A stretch of 64,000 nt of DNA from NCBI GenBank assembly GCA_022773825.1, contig JALFOF010000009.1, positions 25,811 through 89,810 on the forward strand. Direction: 5' to 3'. Every line of letters starts with the position of its first letter. Positions within the stretch are counted from its first letter, which is position 1. Below the pieces are notes generated by a model. The model was not told where the DNA came from. It saw only the letters and a program-made list of their open reading frames with translations, and ran no database searches. This DNA comes from Prevotella sp. (lineage in GTDB: Bacteria; Bacteroidota; Bacteroidia; Bacteroidales; Bacteroidaceae). Shown here in pieces: positions 17,778 through 25,798 of this stretch. Made by a program: the position numbers and the translations under genes.

Positions 17778-19256
17778 CTATTCGTTGGTAGGCGTTATGC
17801 CCATCTCCCCAGCCTTTTGCATGAGTAGCTGCATGAGCGGCTCGCGCTCGTTCTCCACTTGGTTGTCGAGCACGGCGTCCTTGAGGTACGTCTTCAGCTG
17901 CCCCACCTCGCGCGAGGGCTTCAGTCCGAAGAGCCGCATTATCTCATTGCCGTCTATTACGGGCTGCAACAGGCGTTTGAAGTCGCGCTGTTTGAGGTCT
18001 TCTATTTTCTCGCGGAGGAGCTGGTAGTTGTCGAGGAAACGCTGTTTGCGCACTTGGTTCTTGCTGGTGATGTCGGCCTCGCAAAGCAGCATGAGGTCGC
18101 TGATGTCGTCGCCGGCATCGTTGACGAGTCGTCGCACGGCGCTGTCGGTCACCTCGTTGTCGGCTATGGCGGTGGGCCTCATGTGCATCTCCACCATCTT
18201 CTCAACGTATTTCAGCTTCGTGTCGAGCGGCAGTTTGAGGCGGCGGAAGATGGCTGGCACCATCTTCGCGCCGATGGTGTTGTGGGCGTGGAACGTCCAT
18301 CCCTGCTGATTGTCCCACCGTTTGCTCCGCGGCTTACCGATGTCGTGGAGCAGTGCCGCCCATCGCAACCAGAGGTTGGGGCTGGCTTTCGCCACGTTGT
18401 CGAGCACTTCGAGTGTGTGGTAGAAATTGTTTTTGTGGGCTTTACCGTTGCGTGTCTCCACCATGTCCATGAGTGATAGCTCGGGGAGGATGCGCTCCAG
18501 CAGTCCGGCGCGCTGCAAGTCCACGAAACCGAGGGAGGGGGTGGCGGTGAGGAGTATCTTGTTCAGCTCCTCGTTGATGCGCTCCGCGCTGATTATGTCC
18601 AGGCGGTGCGCGTTGCGTCCCAGTGCGTCGAAGGTCTCGTCTTCTATTATGAAGCGCAGCCTCGTGGCGAAACGTATGCAGCGCAGCATGCGCAGCGGGT
18701 CGTCGCTGAAGGTGACGTCGGGGTCGAGCGGCGTGCGTATGATGCCGTCCCACAGGTCGTCGAGTCCTCCGAAGGGGTCCACGAGTTGTCCGAAACGGTC
18801 TTTGTTGAGGCATATCGCCATGGCGTTGATGGTGAAGTCGCGGCGGTTCTGGTCGTCCTCCAGTGTGCCGTCCTCCACTATAGGCTTGCGTGAGTCACGC
18901 TGGTAGCTCTCCTTGCGCGCCCCCACGAACTCCACTTCCACAGCGCCCTCGTCAGGGTTCTCGGGGTTATAGCGCACCCCCGGCGGGTAATACTTCACCT
19001 GCGCGGTGCCGAAGTTCTTGAACACTGAGAGGTGGGCGCGCCTTCCGAGCATGGCAGCCAGACGGCGTGCCACGGCTATTCCGGAGCCTACCACCACGCA
19101 GTCGATATCGTCTGAGGGGCGTTCAAGAAAAATGTCGCGGACGTATCCGCCCACGACATAGCAGTCAAGCCGCAGCTCGTCGGCCGCGGCGGAAATCTTG
19201 TGGAATATGTCTTTGTCAAGTATCTGCGCCAGTTCGGCGTCGGTGTACTCTTTCAT
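17778..19256 (-). CDS. cca: CCA tRNA nucleotidyltransferase with HD domain
   Basis: Adds or repairs the 3' CCA of tRNAs. Both tRNA genes in this window lack an encoded CCA, in line with a need for the enzyme. The nucleotidyltransferase fold shows VVGGYVRD (36-41 region) and the metal pair DDIDC (50-52). A central RNA-binding helical region follows. An HD phosphohydrolase domain has ALLHDIGKPR (His304-Asp305). At 492 residues it is a class II enzyme of usual Bacteroidetes length. It begins 24 bp after rlpA and is probably in its transcript. Confidence 0.92.
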   Translation of the reverse strand: MKEYTDAELAQILDKDIFHKISAAADELRLDCYVVGGYVRDIFLERPSDDIDCVVVGSGIAVARRLAAMLGRRAHLSVFKNFGTAQVKYYPPGVRYNPENPDEGAVEVEFVGARKESYQRDSRKPIVEDGTLEDDQNRRDFTINAMAICLNKDRFGQLVDPFGGLDDLWDGIIRTPLDPDVTFSDDPLRMLRCIRFATRLRFIIEDETFDALGRNAHRLDIISAERINEELNKILLTATPSLGFVDLQRAGLLERILPELSLMDMVETRNGKAHKNNFYHTLEVLDNVAKASPNLWLRWAALLHDIGKPRSKRWDNQQGWTFHAHNTIGAKMVPAIFRRLKLPLDTKLKYVEKMVEMHMRPTAIADNEVTDSAVRRLVNDAGDDISDLMLLCEADITSKNQVRKQRFLDNYQLLREKIEDLKQRDFKRLLQPVIDGNEIMRLFGLKPSREVGQLKTYLKDAVLDNQVENEREPLMQLLMQKAGEMGITPTNE

Positions 19257-19280
19257 CGCTGTCTTTGTGATATGTTTCGG

Positions 19281-19766
19281 CTATGGTTTCCTGTCCCTCT
19301 GCCATTCCGGTCTCAGCCCGAAGTCCTCGTTCGGCGCGGGCAGCTCGAGGTCTATCTCCGGCGTGGACGCCTCATTCTGCTTGAATGGCACGTGCAACTC
19401 CTCATAGACCGACACCTCCACCAGCGCCACTCCCGCTGCGAGTATGCCGAGCCTGCGTGCCGCCTCGTATGACAGGTCTATCACCCTGCCCTTGGTGTGC
19501 GGCCCCCTGTCAATGACTTTCACCACCACCTCCTTGCCGTTGGCGGGGTTCTTGACGTTGAGCAGCGTGCCAAAAGGGTGCGTGCGGTGGGCACATACCA
19601 GCGAGTCGTTGTTGAAACGCACTCCGCTACTGGTACGCACGCCGTTGGCGCGGCGCGAATAATAGGATGCCTTGCCTTTCTGCTGGCCGCATGATGGCAC
19701 TGCTGCCATAGGCAGAAAAGCCAGCACGACAGCCATGCACCCGGCAAGAGTGGGAAGTCTTAGCAT
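19281..19766 (-). CDS. rlpA: RlpA-like septal ring/lytic transglycosylase-family protein
   Basis: Exported double-psi beta-barrel protein of the RlpA family, which in some bacteria cleaves denuded peptidoglycan strands. The core reads GKASYYSRRANGVRTSSG, HRTHPFGTLLNV and VKVIDRGPHTKGRVIDLS, including the conserved His/Asp positions. The ATG at 19766 is chosen because the upstream in-frame ATG (19805) lies within or above the promoter box at 19794-19801. That start gives 161 residues with a signal peptide ending near PSC, possibly a lipoprotein. No SPOR domain is present. Confidence 0.87.
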   Translation of the reverse strand: MLRLPTLAGCMAVVLAFLPMAAVPSCGQQKGKASYYSRRANGVRTSSGVRFNNDSLVCAHRTHPFGTLLNVKNPANGKEVVVKVIDRGPHTKGRVIDLSYEAARRLGILAAGVALVEVSVYEELHVPFKQNEASTPEIDLELPAPNEDFGLRPEWQRDRKP

Positions 19767-19793
19767 AGGTGTAAGGTGGGTTGGTTGGTGCTG

Positions 19794-19824
19794 CAAAGGT
19801 AGCACTTTTATCAGTAACAGACAA
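19794..19824 (-). promoter_or_regulatory. Promoter of rlpA-cca
   Basis: Minus-strand TACCTTTG (19794-19801) with TTG 20 bp upstream (19822-19824). It decides the rlpA start codon at 19766. Confidence 0.75.
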
Positions 19825-19872
19825 TAAATGCGTCAACTTTTCGCCCGATATAATTAATTAAGGTGCAAAAAT

Positions 19873-19903
19873 TTGGCTCTTTAGCGATTTTTTACTAACT
19901 TTG
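19873..19903 (+). promoter_or_regulatory. Promoter of the IMP cyclohydrolase gene
   Basis: TTG at 19873-19875 and TAACTTTG at 19896-19903, 20 bp apart. This leaves a leader of about 110 nt before the ATG at 20017. Confidence 0.75.
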
Positions 19904-20016
19904 CAGCCAAAACAGTTGTTCCGTTATCCTGCCGTTTCATTACGCGCTGGCGGCGCACAAGCATGGAGTCTGGGCAGCGGAACCACCAAACCTCTAATAT
20001 TTATCATATTACGACA

Positions 20017-20619
20017 ATGGCAGAAACAAAGAAAATCAAGACGGCTCTCGTAAGTGTCTTCCACAAAGACGGCCTTGACGAGTTGTTGAAGAAGTTGAAC
20101 GAGGAGGGCGTGAAGTTCCTTTCCACGGGTGGAACACAGAAGTTTATAGAGTCTCTCGGCTTCGAGTGCGAGGCTGTTGAGAACGTTACCACATACCCAT
20201 CAATACTCGGCGGTCGCGTGAAGACGCTGCACCCGAAGATTTTTGGCGGCATACTCGGACGCAGAGAGCTGCAGGGTGACCTTGACCAGATGGCGAAATA
20301 CGAAATCCCGGAAATAGACCTCGTTATAGTGGACCTGTACCCCTTCGAGCAGACAGTGGCGAGCGGGGCAAGCGAGGCCGACATCATAGAGAAGATAGAC
20401 ATAGGCGGTATCTCGCTGATACGTGCCGGGGCGAAGAACTTCAAGGACGTGGTGATAGTGCCGTCAAAGGCAGAGTATGGCGTATTGCTCGACATACTCA
20501 ACAAGAAAGGCGCGGAAACAAGCATAGAGGAACGCCGCGAGTTCGCTACACGCGCCTTCGGAGTAAGCTCACATTACGACACTGCCATCAACGCATGGTT
20601 TGCAAAAACCGGTAAGTAA
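20017..20619 (+). CDS. purH: IMP cyclohydrolase (PurH N-terminal domain only)
   Basis: Last step of IMP synthesis, closing the ring of FAICAR. The 200-residue protein matches only the MGS-like cyclohydrolase domain of bifunctional PurH: STGGTQKFIE, RVKTLHPKIFGGIL, VDLYPFEQTV and GGISLIRAGAKNFKDV are all present. It stops at NAWFAKTGK, where the domain normally ends. The formyltransferase domain (about 300 residues) is absent and there are only about 60 bp before mreB, so no frameshift hides it. The AICAR formyltransferase must be encoded elsewhere or be replaced. An upstream in-frame ATG (19963) is possible, but 20017 gives the conserved MAETKKIKTALVSVF start. Confidence 0.9.
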   Translation: MAETKKIKTALVSVFHKDGLDELLKKLNEEGVKFLSTGGTQKFIESLGFECEAVENVTTYPSILGGRVKTLHPKIFGGILGRRELQGDLDQMAKYEIPEIDLVIVDLYPFEQTVASGASEADIIEKIDIGGISLIRAGAKNFKDVVIVPSKAEYGVLLDILNKKGAETSIEERREFATRAFGVSSHYDTAINAWFAKTGK

Positions 20620-20682
20620 ACAACCAAAGGCGGACGCGCAAAGAGCGCTGCCACGCCGTCATAACATCAGGATAGACAAATT

Positions 20683-21705
20683 ATGGGTTTCTTTTCCTTC
20701 GTACAAGAAATAGCCATTGACCTCGGAACGGCCAACACCATCATCATGTCCGGCGACAAAATAGTGGTGGACCAGCCCTCCGTAGTAGCGATAGACCGTG
20801 ACACCAACCAGATGATCGCGGTGGGTGAGCGTGCCAAAAGCATGTATGAGAAGACCAATGACCGCATCAAAACGGTGCGACCGCTGCGCGATGGCGTCAT
20901 AGCCGACTTCTCCGCCTGCGAGATGATGATGCGCGGACTAATCAAGATGGTGCATACAGGGCGTCATCTGTTCTCGCCTTCCCTCCGTATGGTTATCGGA
21001 GTACCCTCCGGGTCCACCGAGGTGGAGCTGAGAGCAGTACGCGACTCCGCCGAGCACGCGGACGGACGCGACGTGTATCTCATCTTCGAGCCGATGGCGG
21101 CAGCCATAGGCATCGGCATAGATGTGGAGGCACCGGAAGGTAATATGATAGTGGATATCGGCGGAGGGTCCACCGAAATCGCCGTAATATCACTCGGCGG
21201 CATCGTCAGCAACAACTCCATCCGCGTGGCAGGCGATGAGCTTACCGCCGACATACAGGAGTACATGGCTCGTCAGCACAACGTGAAAGTGTCTGAACGC
21301 ATGGCGGAAAGAATAAAAATAAACGTTGGTTCCGCGCTTACCGACCTCGGCGACGAGGCTCCGCAGGACTATATAGTGCACGGTCCGAACCGTATTACCG
21401 CGCTGCCGATGGAGGTTCCCGTGTGTTATCAGGAGATAGCGCACTGTATTGACAAAACGGTGGCAAAGGTGGAGAATGCCGTTCTCTCGGCTTTGGAGAA
21501 CACACCGCCGGAGCTTTACGCCGACATTGTGAAGAACGGAATATACCTTAGCGGCGGCGGAGCACTGCTGCGAGGACTCGACAGGAGACTGCAAGCCAAG
21601 ATAGGCATACCGTTCCACATTGCCGAAGACCCGCTACGCAGCGTGGCAAAGGGAGCCGGAGTGGCGCTGAAGAATATCGGCAACTTCTCCTTCCTGATGC
21701 GATAG
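20683..21705 (+). CDS. mreB: Rod shape-determining protein MreB
   Basis: Bacterial actin that directs lateral wall synthesis. The phosphate loops DLGTANTIIM (N-terminal) and VDIGGGSTEIAVIS, and the adenosine loop YLSGGGALLRGL, are intact; length (340) is standard. It heads mreB-mreC-mreD-mrdA and lies 63 bp downstream of the IMP cyclohydrolase gene. A large inverted repeat separates it from mreC. Confidence 0.98.
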   Translation: MGFFSFVQEIAIDLGTANTIIMSGDKIVVDQPSVVAIDRDTNQMIAVGERAKSMYEKTNDRIKTVRPLRDGVIADFSACEMMMRGLIKMVHTGRHLFSPSLRMVIGVPSGSTEVELRAVRDSAEHADGRDVYLIFEPMAAAIGIGIDVEAPEGNMIVDIGGGSTEIAVISLGGIVSNNSIRVAGDELTADIQEYMARQHNVKVSERMAERIKINVGSALTDLGDEAPQDYIVHGPNRITALPMEVPVCYQEIAHCIDKTVAKVENAVLSALENTPPELYADIVKNGIYLSGGGALLRGLDRRLQAKIGIPFHIAEDPLRSVAKGAGVALKNIGNFSFLMR

Positions 21706-21732
21706 CGCGGTCATCCATAACCAAACACCACG

Positions 21733-21835
21733 GATTGAGGACTGAAGAATGTGGTTACCAGTAGCAAGTCAGGGCGGGACGGCAACGAAACGTGCCAGCC
21801 ATAAAGCCGGTAACCAGACTCTTCAGTTCTCAATT
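21733..21835 (+). other. 27-bp inverted repeat (long hairpin) between mreB and mreC
   Basis: Arms 21733-21759 and 21809-21835 match at 23 of 27 positions as an inverted repeat, with a 49-nt loop. It fills most of the 159-bp mreB-mreC gap. In RNA it would form a long stem able to affect mRNA processing or relative expression. There is no T run, so it is not a simple terminator. Confidence 0.7.
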
Positions 21836-21864
21836 ACTGATTGTTGACACCCACATCCCACAGC

Positions 21865-22722
21865 ATGCGCAACCTCATTGACTTCATATTATCACACTAC
21901 CATTGGTTCATCTTCATCGCATTGGAGGCGGTGAGCATAGTCCTGCTGTTCAATTACAACAGCTATCAGGGCTCTGTATGGGTGTCAAGCGCCAACAGTA
22001 TGGCAGGGCTGGTGTACGAAGGCGAGGCAAAGATACAGTCATTCTTCTCCCTTACGAGGCTCAACGAGCAGCTCTCGCGCCGCAATGTCTATCTGGAGCA
22101 GCAGGTAAAGGAGCTCTCTGCCGCCTTGGAGCGTGACGGTATGGACTCCACAACGCTGTCAGCACTGAGCAATCCCACACCCTACAAGCTGATACCGGCG
22201 CAGGTTGTGTCAAACACCGTGCACAAAAAGGACAACCTTATGACCATAAACAAGGGCGAGGCAGACGGCGTTCGCAAGGACATGGGCGTCGTATCAGGGC
22301 ATGGAGTGGTAGGCATAGTGTATATGGCGGGCAGGCATTACTCCGTGGTGATACCGGCATTGTCGAGCCAGTCCAGCATAAGTTGCAAGATAGAGCGCCG
22401 CGGTTACTTCGGATACCTGCACTGGGAGGGCGGATATAGCAACCTCGCTTACGTCGATGACATACCCCGCCATGCGCGATTTAAGCTCTATGAGCGCGTG
22501 GTGACATCGGGTTACTCCTCCGTTTTCCCCGAGGGCGTGGCCGTAGGCAAGATACTTCACGTGTATAACTCCAGCGACGGCGTGTCGTACCGGCTGCAAG
22601 TGCAGCTATATACCGACTTCGCCAACCTGCGCGACGTGTACGTTGTTGACAATAGCGCTATGCGTGAGCAGCTCGACGTGCTTCGCGCGGCGCAGGATTC
22701 TCTATACAAAAGCAAGAACTAA
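21865..22722 (+). CDS. mreC: Rod shape-determining protein MreC
   Basis: Inner-membrane/periplasmic scaffold of the elongasome. ATG at 21865 gives MRNLIDFILSHYHWF, a transmembrane helix (about 10-30), a coiled coil (about 55-95) and the beta-barrel domains typical of MreC (KGEADGVRKDMGVVSGHGVVGIV). Length is 285. The in-frame TTG at 21841 is not needed. mreD follows 16 bp later. Confidence 0.95.
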   Translation: MRNLIDFILSHYHWFIFIALEAVSIVLLFNYNSYQGSVWVSSANSMAGLVYEGEAKIQSFFSLTRLNEQLSRRNVYLEQQVKELSAALERDGMDSTTLSALSNPTPYKLIPAQVVSNTVHKKDNLMTINKGEADGVRKDMGVVSGHGVVGIVYMAGRHYSVVIPALSSQSSISCKIERRGYFGYLHWEGGYSNLAYVDDIPRHARFKLYERVVTSGYSSVFPEGVAVGKILHVYNSSDGVSYRLQVQLYTDFANLRDVYVVDNSAMREQLDVLRAAQDSLYKSKN

Positions 22723-22738
22723 CCAACACACTGGTCTC

Positions 22739-23224
22739 ATGCGATACGCCCTACTCATCATAGCTTTCAGTCTGGTGCAGGCGCTGTTCCTGAACCATAT
22801 CCACATCTTCGGTGTGGCAACGCCGTTGCTTTACGTATATCTGCCACTGCTGTTCCAGCGTGGTTACCCTCGCTGGGCGCAGTTATTGCTATGTTTTTGC
22901 ATGGGCCTGGCGGTGGATATGTTTACCAACACGCCGGGACTGGCAGCCGCTTCCCTCACCTTCGTGGGCTTCTTGCAGCCCTACCTCCTTGAGTTGTATC
23001 TCAAAAAGGAAGACGACCCCGCCTTCAGACCCTCAGTCTCAACCATGGGTTTCGGCAAATACCTTTCTTACGCCTTCTTTCTTACGCTATGCTATTGCAT
23101 CGTTTTCTTCTCGCTTGAGGCGTTTTCCTTCGTCCATTGGCTGCTGTGGGTGGAGAGTATTGCAGGCAGCCTTATTCTCACATTAGTCTTAATCCTCACC
23201 ATTGACAGCCTCCGCAGGTCATGA
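22739..23224 (+). CDS. mreD: Rod shape-determining protein MreD
   Basis: Small polytopic membrane protein of the elongasome, with about five hydrophobic segments across 161 residues. ATG at 22739 (MRYALLIIAFSLVQALFL) is preferred to the longer frame, which overlaps mreC. Its stop overlaps the mrdA start as ATGA (23221-23224), implying coupled translation. The sequence itself is weakly conserved; the call rests on membrane pattern plus position. Confidence 0.92.
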   Translation: MRYALLIIAFSLVQALFLNHIHIFGVATPLLYVYLPLLFQRGYPRWAQLLLCFCMGLAVDMFTNTPGLAAASLTFVGFLQPYLLELYLKKEDDPAFRPSVSTMGFGKYLSYAFFLTLCYCIVFFSLEAFSFVHWLLWVESIAGSLILTLVLILTIDSLRRS

Positions 23225-25068
23225 CATCAGAGCTTTCAAATAGGCGGCACGTCATTAGTGGCATAGCGATACTTATCGTTGTGATATATATCGTGCGCCT
23301 ATTCATGCTCCAAATCATGAGCGACGACTACCGCAAGAGTGCCGACTCCAATGCCTTCTTAAAGAAAGTGGAGTATCCGGCGCGTGGTGTCATCTACGAC
23401 CGCAATAAGAAGCTGCTGGTATATAACCAACCGTCTTACGACATCATGGTGGTTATGAACGAGACGAAGGGCCGCATAGACACGTTGGAGCTGTGTGATG
23501 CCCTCGGCATAACGCGCGAATACTTCGACAAACGCATGGCGGACATAAAGGACCGCAACAAGAACCCCGGTTACTCGCGCTTCACCCAGCAGGTGTTTAT
23601 GACCCAACTCGACGAGATGGACTTCTCCGTCTTCCGCGAAAAGCTGTTCCGCTTCCCCGGTTTCTACATACAACGGCGCACCATACGCCAGTACCAGTAC
23701 CCCTACGCGGCGCACGTTCTCGGCGACGTGGCGGAGGTGTCGCAGGGTGACATCGAGGACGACGACTACTATATGCGCGGCGACTACATCGGCAAGCTCG
23801 GCGTGGAGCGTTACTATGAGAAGCAACTGCGTGGCGTTAAGGGAATGCAGATACTGCTGCGCGATGCCCGTGGTCGCATCAAGGGCCGCTACCAGAACGG
23901 CAAGCTCGACAGGAAACCCGTGGCAGGAAAGGCCCTCACCCTCTCCATCGACGTGGAGCTGCAAGCCCTTGGCGAGCGACTTATGGAGGGAAAGATAGGC
24001 AGTATCGTGGCGATAGAGCCCGCCACGGGCGAGGTACTGTGCATGGTGTCCTCGCCAACTTATGACCCTCGCATCATGGTGGGACGCAAGCGTGGCAAGA
24101 ACCACCTCGCCTTGCAGCGCAACAGCTGGAAACCGCTGCTCAACCGCAGCATCATGGGACAGTATCCGCCGGGCTCCACCTTCAAGACCAGTCAGGCATT
24201 GACATTCCTTACCGAAGGCATTGTAACGCCGCAGACCGCCTTTCCATGTTATCACGGCTTCTTTTACCGCGGACTGCACGTGGGATGCCACGGTCACAGC
24301 TCTCCCATCGCGATGGTGGATGCCCTCTCCACCTCCTGCAACGCCTACTTCTGCTGGGGACTGTACTACATGATAGGCAACCGTAGCAAGTACGGTAAGC
24401 CACTGATTGCCATGAACCGCTGGCGCGACTACATGGTCTCCATGGGCTTCGGCTACAGGCTCGGCATCGACCTGCCAGGCGAAAAGCGCGGACTGATACC
24501 CAACGGCGACTATTATGACAATGCTTACAAAGGCTCGTGGAACGGACTTACCATCATCTCCATATCCATAGGACAGGGTGAGGTAAACCTCACACCCCTG
24601 CAGATAGCCAACCTCGGGGCGACGATAGCCAACCGCGGATACTATATAACGCCGCACGTGGTGAAGCAGGTGGAGGGCGAACCGCTCGACAGCGCGTTCA
24701 CCACCAGGCACTACACCCTCGCCTCACGGCAGTCATACGACTGGGTCGTGGCGGGAATGCGCTCCTCCGTGGTGAAGGGTACGTGCCGCGCCGCCAATCG
24801 TGCCGACTACCTCGTATGCGGAAAGACGGGTACGGCGCAGAACCGCGGGCAGGACCACTCCGTCTTCATGGGCTTCGCGCCGATGGATAACCCCAAGATT
24901 GCCATAGCGGTGTACGTGGAGAACGGCGGCTTCGGCGCCGACTACGGTGTGCCTATCGGTGCCTTGATGATGGAGAAATACATCAACGGCAAGCTGTCGG
25001 CAGACTCCGAGCGGCGTGCTGACGACTTCCAGAAGCGACGGATAGCTTACGGTGCGCATAACAGATAG
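23221..25068 (+). CDS. mrdA: Penicillin-binding protein 2 (transpeptidase)
   Basis: Elongation-specific class B PBP. It has one N-terminal transmembrane helix, a dimerisation/pedestal domain, then the transpeptidase domain with SxxK in PPGSTFK (Ser319, Lys322), SxN in STSCN and KTGT at 535-538. Length (615) is normal. In many Bacteroidetes rodA follows in the same operon; here the gene is followed by a 500-bp non-coding stretch and a convergent tRNA. Confidence 0.96.
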   Translation: MTSELSNRRHVISGIAILIVVIYIVRLFMLQIMSDDYRKSADSNAFLKKVEYPARGVIYDRNKKLLVYNQPSYDIMVVMNETKGRIDTLELCDALGITREYFDKRMADIKDRNKNPGYSRFTQQVFMTQLDEMDFSVFREKLFRFPGFYIQRRTIRQYQYPYAAHVLGDVAEVSQGDIEDDDYYMRGDYIGKLGVERYYEKQLRGVKGMQILLRDARGRIKGRYQNGKLDRKPVAGKALTLSIDVELQALGERLMEGKIGSIVAIEPATGEVLCMVSSPTYDPRIMVGRKRGKNHLALQRNSWKPLLNRSIMGQYPPGSTFKTSQALTFLTEGIVTPQTAFPCYHGFFYRGLHVGCHGHSSPIAMVDALSTSCNAYFCWGLYYMIGNRSKYGKPLIAMNRWRDYMVSMGFGYRLGIDLPGEKRGLIPNGDYYDNAYKGSWNGLTIISISIGQGEVNLTPLQIANLGATIANRGYYITPHVVKQVEGEPLDSAFTTRHYTLASRQSYDWVVAGMRSSVVKGTCRAANRADYLVCGKTGTAQNRGQDHSVFMGFAPMDNPKIAIAVYVENGGFGADYGVPIGALMMEKYINGKLSADSERRADDFQKRRIAYGAHNR

Positions 25069-25091
25069 GACGCAACGCACCGTATTGCTAT

Positions 25092-25182
25092 GAGCCCCTT
25101 ACAGGGGCGTGGCGGGAAAAGACCGTGAACTCAGACAGGGGCAAGCCCCTATCCTATGATATATGCCCCTTACAGGGGCGCG
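25092..25182. repeat. CCCTTACAGGG repeat family, locus 1
   Basis: Two copies of GCCCCTTACAGGGGC (about 25093 and 25165), the second preceded by CTATGATAT and by an inverted CAGGGGcaaGCCCCT. A related arrangement (CTATGATAT, a few bases, GCCCTTACAGGGC) occurs at 63090-63237. It lies just after mrdA. Confidence 0.75.
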
Positions 25183-25256
25183 AATTTACCATTTCTTGCA
25201 TCATCTGTCCCTGCTATGGCATTTGCTTGATAATGTGACGGTTAGGTGCTATGAAA

Positions 25257-25363
25257 ACAATGCCGTTGCTATTACGCCGCTAAATGGCTGCCATTACGGC
25301 GTAAAAGCATAGTGATTACATGACCAAAGCATAGCTATTGCGACGCAATAGCTATGCTTTGGT
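25257..25363. repeat. Array C of the 22-bp-period palindromic element (3 clear and 2 degenerate units)
   Basis: Clear units begin at 25301, 25323 and 25345. Two degenerate ones in the same register start at 25257 and 25279 and keep the right half-sites GCTATTAC and GCCATTAC. Units 25324-25341 and 25345-25362 form an 18-bp perfect inverted repeat around 3 bp. The array lies between convergent mrdA and tRNA-Gln; 25364-25528 shows nothing else. Confidence 0.9.
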
Positions 25364-25528
25364 GTATATACCGGAATGTACCATCGCCGGGTGGGGGGCT
25401 GACAACCTCGGCGTGCCTGCCGTTTGCTTCGCCGTCACCGTTGCTGTTATGGCGTCGCCGCATATTGTTAGCCGCGTTGGGTGAGGCGACAAGGGCGCAC
25501 TGTGGGGAGGGAACAGAAGTGCGGGAAT

Positions 25529-25570
25529 AAAAAAACGCGGGAGAAGCAAGTGCTCCTCCCGCGATTTTTT
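25529..25570 (-). terminator. Terminator of tRNA-Gln
   Basis: CGCGGGAG (25536-25543) pairs with CTCCCGCG (25556-25563), with a run of seven T on the minus strand after the stem. Confidence 0.9.
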
Positions 25571-25574
25571 GATG

Positions 25575-25645
25575 TTGTCGTACGCGGACTCGAACCACGA
25601 CAAACAGAACCAAAACCTGTTGTGCTACCATTACACCATACGACA
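25575..25645 (-). tRNA. tRNA-Gln (anticodon UUG)
   Basis: On the minus strand the acceptor TGTCGTA pairs with TACGACA. The anticodon stem ACAGG/TCTGT carries the loop TTTTGGT with anticodon TTG (25611-25613), and the T arm is CGTGG-TTCGAGT-CCGCG. CCA is not encoded. It has its own promoter and terminator. Confidence 0.95.
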
Positions 25646-25695
25646 ATCATCTGTTGTTATGACTTCCGCACGGCGTATGCCGCCGAAAGCGTTTG

Positions 25696-25726
25696 CAAAG
25701 TTAGTGAGAATTTCTTATATCACCAA
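25696..25726 (-). promoter_or_regulatory. Promoter of tRNA-Gln
   Basis: Minus-strand TAACTTTG (25696-25703) with TTG at 25724-25726, 20 bp apart. Confidence 0.8.
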
Positions 25727-25798
25727 ATATTTCGGCGTTTTTTTTGACTCCCAATAACTAAATAATCGCCTTTTCCTTGAATTGCGCGGCGACAGGCA

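Noticed and set aside
20620..20682. Frameshifted second half of purH
   Set aside because: Only 63 bp separate the stop from mreB, so there is no room for a formyltransferase remnant.
23359..24711. 450-codon open frame antisense to mrdA
   Set aside because: Opposite a complete PBP2 with all motifs; no recognisable protein.
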